A DNA stretch of 64,000 nt from Elusimicrobiota bacterium. GTDB taxonomy: Bacteria > Elusimicrobiota > Elusimicrobia > Elusimicrobiales > Elusimicrobiaceae. Position 1 is the first letter of the stretch; every line of letters begins with the position of its first letter. The notes under the pieces are model-generated. The model searched no databases and was not told the DNA's origin. It was given only the letters and a program-made list of their open reading frames with translations. The stretch covers positions 20,714 through 84,713 of the forward strand of contig WRFH01000006.1 of assembly GCA_009778915.1 (NCBI GenBank). The letters run 5' to 3'. Made by a program: the position numbers and the translations under genes. Positions 26,701 through 32,700 of this stretch are shown one piece after another.

Positions 26701-29700
26701 GGTTTTCTCTGGAGCGTCAGTTTTTTTGCGGCGCATCGCGTATTTATCCCAAATGTCGGACACATACTGCTGCTGCGCTGCGGTTGCGGACTTGGTCTCG
26801 CCGTTCTTAATCGCCAGCCCGGAATTATATAAGCCCCATTCGTCGCTTTTGCGGCCGTCCGGGAGCCTGTTGTTCGCCGCCGTAAATACTTCCAATTTTT
26901 TGATGGTTTCCGCCACTACGTTAGTACGCGCGATATGCCAATATTCATCCCACATTTGATTTAATTCCGCCAGCTGCTCCGCCGTGTATATGCCGCTCTC
27001 GTTATTTTTTACGATATAAAGCGCCGTATAAAATTTGCTTTCCGCGCTGCCTTTGACGGAATCGTTAGGCAGCCTTTTATATTTGGCGATAAAATCTTTT
27101 AATTTTTGCGTTAATTTTTTTATTTTTTCTTCGTTTTGCAGCGCTGCCGTTTTATCCCAGATATCCCGCGCTTTTTTAACCTGCTCCTCGGACGCGGACT
27201 CGACTCTCCCCTCTTTAAGCGCCAGCCCTCTTTCATATAAATTCTGATATTTTGTATGGTTCTGCGGCAATTGATGATATGTTAAAGTGTAAGCTTCCAG
27301 CTCCGCGATTGTATTGTCAAAATCAATACGCCACAGTTTTTCCACCGCGCTGATATCATCCGGCGTTACCCCCTGCCTTATACCGTTTTTGATTCTCATG
27401 CTTTTTAAATATAAACTGCTTTTCGCGGGAGGAAATTTTTTATTGGCTTCGACGAACGCCGTTAATTCCCGTATCGTCTGCTCAATATCCGCGCGGCTGT
27501 TTTGCAGCCTCTTTTCAGAATGGTAGGATTTGGAAATATTGGCGTCCCAAATCTTTTTTAATTTCTGCGCGCGCGCGGGATTTTTAGTATCTCTCATAGC
27601 GCGGTAAACTCTTAAATACAAACCTTTTTCGCCCGGCTGTTTCGGACTGGGCATTCTGTCGTGCTCGGAGATAAAATCATTAAATTCATTTACAAGTTTA
27701 TCTTCTTCGGCGGGCGACGACGCTATTTTAACGGCATACGCCGCGGACGCGGCCTTAGCTTGGGCGGCCGCTAATCTTTCGGACCAGGACACGCCGTCCG
27801 GCTTATTATTTTTTGGCGCGGCGGCTAAAGCGGCGGCGGTTTTATATTTTTCAATAAGCTTGTTGAGTTTTGTCTTCTGTTGCAGAGACAGATTTAATAT
27901 ATCGCCGCTTTGTAAGCTGTTGACGTCGTAATATAATTCTCTTTCGGCGAAATTATTCCAATCCGGCATTCTGTTTAAACTTTCCAGCCGCGCTATGACT
28001 TCGTCAATGTCGTCCCAAAAATATTTTGTTCTTTTAGCCGCGTGCTGCGCAGATGAAATTCCTGGCATTCCCATGACGACGGCCGAAGGAATTGTTTGTA
28101 CGGGCGCCGAAGCAAAACCGACGCTTGCGGCAAATCTCATAACCGCCGGCGCAGGGATAAATAAATTTTTTATTACGTCAAAAAATTTCAGCGTGCCGGC
28201 ATGCCACCGTTCCGCGCTGGCCTGCGGGTCAAAGGCGATAAATCCCAGATTTTGGTAAGGAGAAGATTTAGGCTTTGCCGCCGTGTCTTCCGCTAATTCT
28301 TTTTGGGCTAAGGCGGCCAGACGGTCTTGTATACCGTGCTGCAATTCGTAAAGTTTGCCGTACATCAGCAGGGTAAACGGGTTTTGGTCATTCTCTACTT
28401 TGTCGGAAAAGTTATAAATTATATCTTGTAGTTTGTCGTCATTAGCGCGTATATCTTTCAGATTTTCTTTACTCAAATCATCCTGCTCAAGAAAACGTAT
28501 AACATCCAGCTCTTCCGGCGTAAACATTTTTGCCTGCGGCATTTGGGAAGGTTTTAAATTTTTGTCTTTTATAAACGCGGCTATATCGTCCGCCGCGCCG
28601 CCGCCGGACAAAAGACCGTCGTATCCCTGCTCAAAAAACTTTTCAAGCAACTGCGAACGCCCGGGATTTATAATGATGACGGGAATTTCTTGGCTCTCTT
28701 TTTTAAAGTTCATAAGAGAACTGCCGTGCTGCTCAAACGTGTCCTCGGCGTCAAAATTCATATCCGTCAGGACAACCAGTTTCTCCACGGGAACTCTGTC
28801 ATTAGAAATAAAATATCTTACTGCGGGACGCACGCCGGGAAAATATTTTATCTGCTCCGGCGGGACGTACTTTTGCAGAGCGCTGATTATATTATCCGCC
28901 CCGCTTTTGTCCTGAGTGACTACTATAAAAGTTTTATCCTGCAACAGAGTTTTATTTTCCGCGTAGTTATTATCTACAGTAATGTCCGCCGCCGTTTTCC
29001 CGTTGCCGCTGTCTAAAAATCTTAACGTAAATTTATTTTCCAGCCAATTTGCAAGATTGTCTTTTTGCCGTTCCACCCAGGACTTATTTACGGCCGCCGG
29101 TGCTGTTGCGGGCGGCGCGTCCAAGAGCTGATTTTTATTTACCCCGGTTACTTTACTGTCTTTAATTCCTATATTTATTTTCTCTTTGGAACCATCGCTA
29201 TTTTTTAAGATAACAATCATGAGGTCTTTATCCTTATAAAAATCGTTATTCAGACTCCACAAAGATTCCAGATTATTTATAACTTTACGTTGAAACGAAA
29301 ATTGCGTTCCATTGGGCTTACTAACAATCCTTGTCCCCTCAGGTCCGGTTAGTATACTTTGGCTTGTCGCGATATCAAAAACGTACTGGCCTAAGACGTA
29401 TACCGGCCGCGCACTGTCAATGCCGTAAAGTTTATATTTAAGATAATCGGAAATAATACCCACAGGCGCGTCTTCAGGAAAAAAATCCACATTGGGCAGA
29501 GAAAAATATTTAGAAAGACCGGGATGAAATCTTGCATAATTACGTATGCCTACAACGTCTCCTTCCGAATTTAATATGGCGCTGCCGCAGGTGCCTCCTT
29601 CGGCCCATAAAGAACTAAGTATACCTTCTGGGCTGGAGATATCTTTAATATATCCTGTGCTTTCTTCTTTGCGGGGTACAAAACTGACGCTGTACACCTT

Positions 29701-32700
29701 TTCGTTGTTCTTGGCTGGCGTTTGGGCGGCTTTGAGCGGTTCCACTCCCTCCAGTTCTTTCGGCGCGGTAAAAAGAGCTATGTCCAACGCGTCTATCCTT
29801 AAAAATTCTTCCGCTTGTAAAGGCACGTCCCCTTTATGCCAATCCTTAGGTCTGAAAAACGCCGGCTTCCCATTTTCCACCGCGTGCGCGCTGGTCACCA
29901 GATATTTTTCTTTTTTACCATTTATTTCAAACTCAACCAAAGTCAGATTGGCAAACGCGTGACCTTCTTTATCAGCGGTAAGAACAAAAGTGGCGGCTTC
30001 CGCCTTTTTTCTTATTTCCGGGGAAATGTCGGCGATATCCCTTTCCTGCTCAAGAGTCTTTTCAGATTTAGAGGTAAGATAATCCGGCGGAGGCAGAGTC
30101 TGCGCCGGAGTTGCCGGCGCGGAAGTCTGTGACTGCGCCTGTAAATTTTTAATATTTTGTTCGGCGTCTTTGCTCAGGCGGACGACTTTATTAAACGGAA
30201 TAGCGTGCGTGCCGCCGCCGGCGAGAGTAATTGTATAATCCGGCGCAGCGCCGGTCTGCACATAATCAAGGAAATTTTTTAATACCGTAAGATTTACGGC
30301 AAGGCTGTTTTTTCTGTCATAATAACTGCCTTTGTGTAACCCGACGACAGTACCCTCCCGCGCCAGCACCAGCGGAGAACCGCAAAAACCCACGAAGAAG
30401 TCTTTAAAATTATAGGAAGTAATAAGTTTTGAGCCATCATTCGAAAGCACGATGCGGTTATTTATAAAGTACGGGACCATGCTTATATCCTGCTTTACAA
30501 AACCCGGGGAATCAACCGTATCGCCTGCTTTAACGTCTTCATCCGCAAGCGGCAGAGGTTTAAAATCCGCCAGCGCCTCCGGCGGCAGTTCCAGCGCCGC
30601 TATATCCGGCACGCCGGCCTGTAAAGTATACGGGCTGCCGCTGGCCAGAACTTTAACCTTATACTCTTTTCCCGAAAGAGATTTTATCGTCTCAGTTCTG
30701 CCCGGGAAAGGGAAAACGTGCCCTGATGCCAAACCGTAGACTTTGCCTTTATATTCAACTACAAAACCGCTGGCCGTTTTTTTAGGGGAATAAAAAACCG
30801 ACGACGCGTACGGGCTGGACTGCAAATCCGCAATATTTAACTCATAGCCGTCCGCCGCAATCCTGGGATAATTTTCTCTGGGTTCATAACGATGCCTGTA
30901 AAAATCCACGGCGGTCTGGGCGGCCCATCTTGCCGTTCTGGTAAAAAACAGGCCGGCGGCATATTTGAAACCGTGCTTAGGGAGATTTGATTTAAACTCT
31001 TTTATGTTTTCCGACAAACGGAACAGCGTAAATTTTGACCAGCTCTTGTTTATGTTTTTTAAGTCCGCGTTTTGCGCGGAGGACGAAGGATTGGCAAACG
31101 TTGCCGGGATTTCTTCCGCGGAAGATATTTTATATATTTCCGAATTGCCCTGCTGCTGCAGAAACTGCGCCGCGCCGTAATCATTGCCTCCGGCCTGTTC
31201 TTCGTTCCCGGCATAAATTATTTTTCGGTCCGGTAAAATTCCGCGCGCGTGTTTTAAGGCGGTTTCTTTACCGTCAAAACTGTCGCGTATAACTATATTG
31301 CCGCTCTTGGGTAAAACTACATTCAGATTCGGAAACTGCGCGGAGAGACGCTTTGCAAAATCCGCTCTCTCACCGGTCCGCGCGTCCCAATCCTTATAAG
31401 CCGTCAGAACTTCCGCCGGAGCGTCTAGGCCGGCGACATTGAAAATAATTTCCCCCGCCGCGGTTTTTGTATGTTCGTTGTATCTTGCGCCGGTCCAGCC
31501 GCTGTCTTTGAGTAAGGCGTCTAACGCGTCGGATAAATTTGGAGCGCCGGCAAACGCTTTGCTGTATATAACCCGGTTTTGAACGTGAAGCTCATTGCCC
31601 ATCGACGAATAAACGCCGGAAAGATTATCTATAATATCCGCCGGGATTTGCGTAACCACATGGTCATAATTAGTGCCGGTTACTATAAAGACGTTGTGAG
31701 TTTTGACAAACTCCCGCAGCCACGCCGCGGTATTTTCCGTCATGGGCGCATGGTCCGGCGTTATTGTGCCGTCCATATCAAACATGTATAACGGCCCGTC
31801 GTTTTTCAGATTAAAAATATTTTGTCCGGCCGCGGAATTTTCCGCCGGGGCGGAAAGCGGCGCGGCCTGTTCTTTCAGCGCGGGAGTTGTAACTTTTATT
31901 ACTTTTCCGCCTTTAATGACTATATCTATTTTATCTTCGGAGCCGTTGTCGTTTTTTAAGACAAGCTTTATCCCGTAATTCCCGTTCTTATAAAAATCAT
32001 CTTCCAGGAGCAGCAAAGATTCCAGATTATTTACAAGTTTATATTCAGGCGCAATTAAGGCTCTGTTGGGGCCCTTCGCCATAATTGTCCCGTCTTCGTC
32101 ATACCAATAAATATATCCGTCCTTCAGGCTTTGGCTTGTTTTGATATCAAAAGCGCGCTGGCCTAAGACGTATACCGGCCGGGAACTGTCAATGCCGTAA
32201 AGTTTATATTTAATATAGTCGGAAATAACGCCCACAGGCGCGTCTTCAGGGAAAAAATCCCCCGTGGGCAGAGAAAAATATTTAGAAAGGCCGGAGTGCT
32301 GCGTTTTCTTATTACGTATGCCTACAACTTGACCGTCTGAATTTAACATGGCGCTGCCGCAGGTGCCTATTTCCGCGGCCCACAAAGAACTCAGTATGCC
32401 GCCGGGGCTGAATATGTCTTGAATATGCCCCGCGCTTTCATTATCATTATGTACGCTGAGACTGTACACTTTGTCGCCGTTCTGAACAGGAATTTCGCTG
32501 GCTTTGAGCGGCTCCACTCCGTCCAATTCTTCCGGTACGCTGAAAAGAACTATGTCTAACGCGGGTATCCTTAAAAATTCTTTCACTAATAAAGGCAGGT
32601 CTCCTTTCTGCCAATTCTTAGGTCTGACAAACGCCATATCGTCCAAATCCGCCGCGTGAGCACTGGTCACAAGATATTTTTCTTTTTTATTATTTATTTC

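Noticed and set aside
20185..28012. CRISPR array in the repeat-rich region
   Set aside because: The repeats are protein-coding, long and diverged; there are no short identical direct repeats with unique spacers anywhere in the window.
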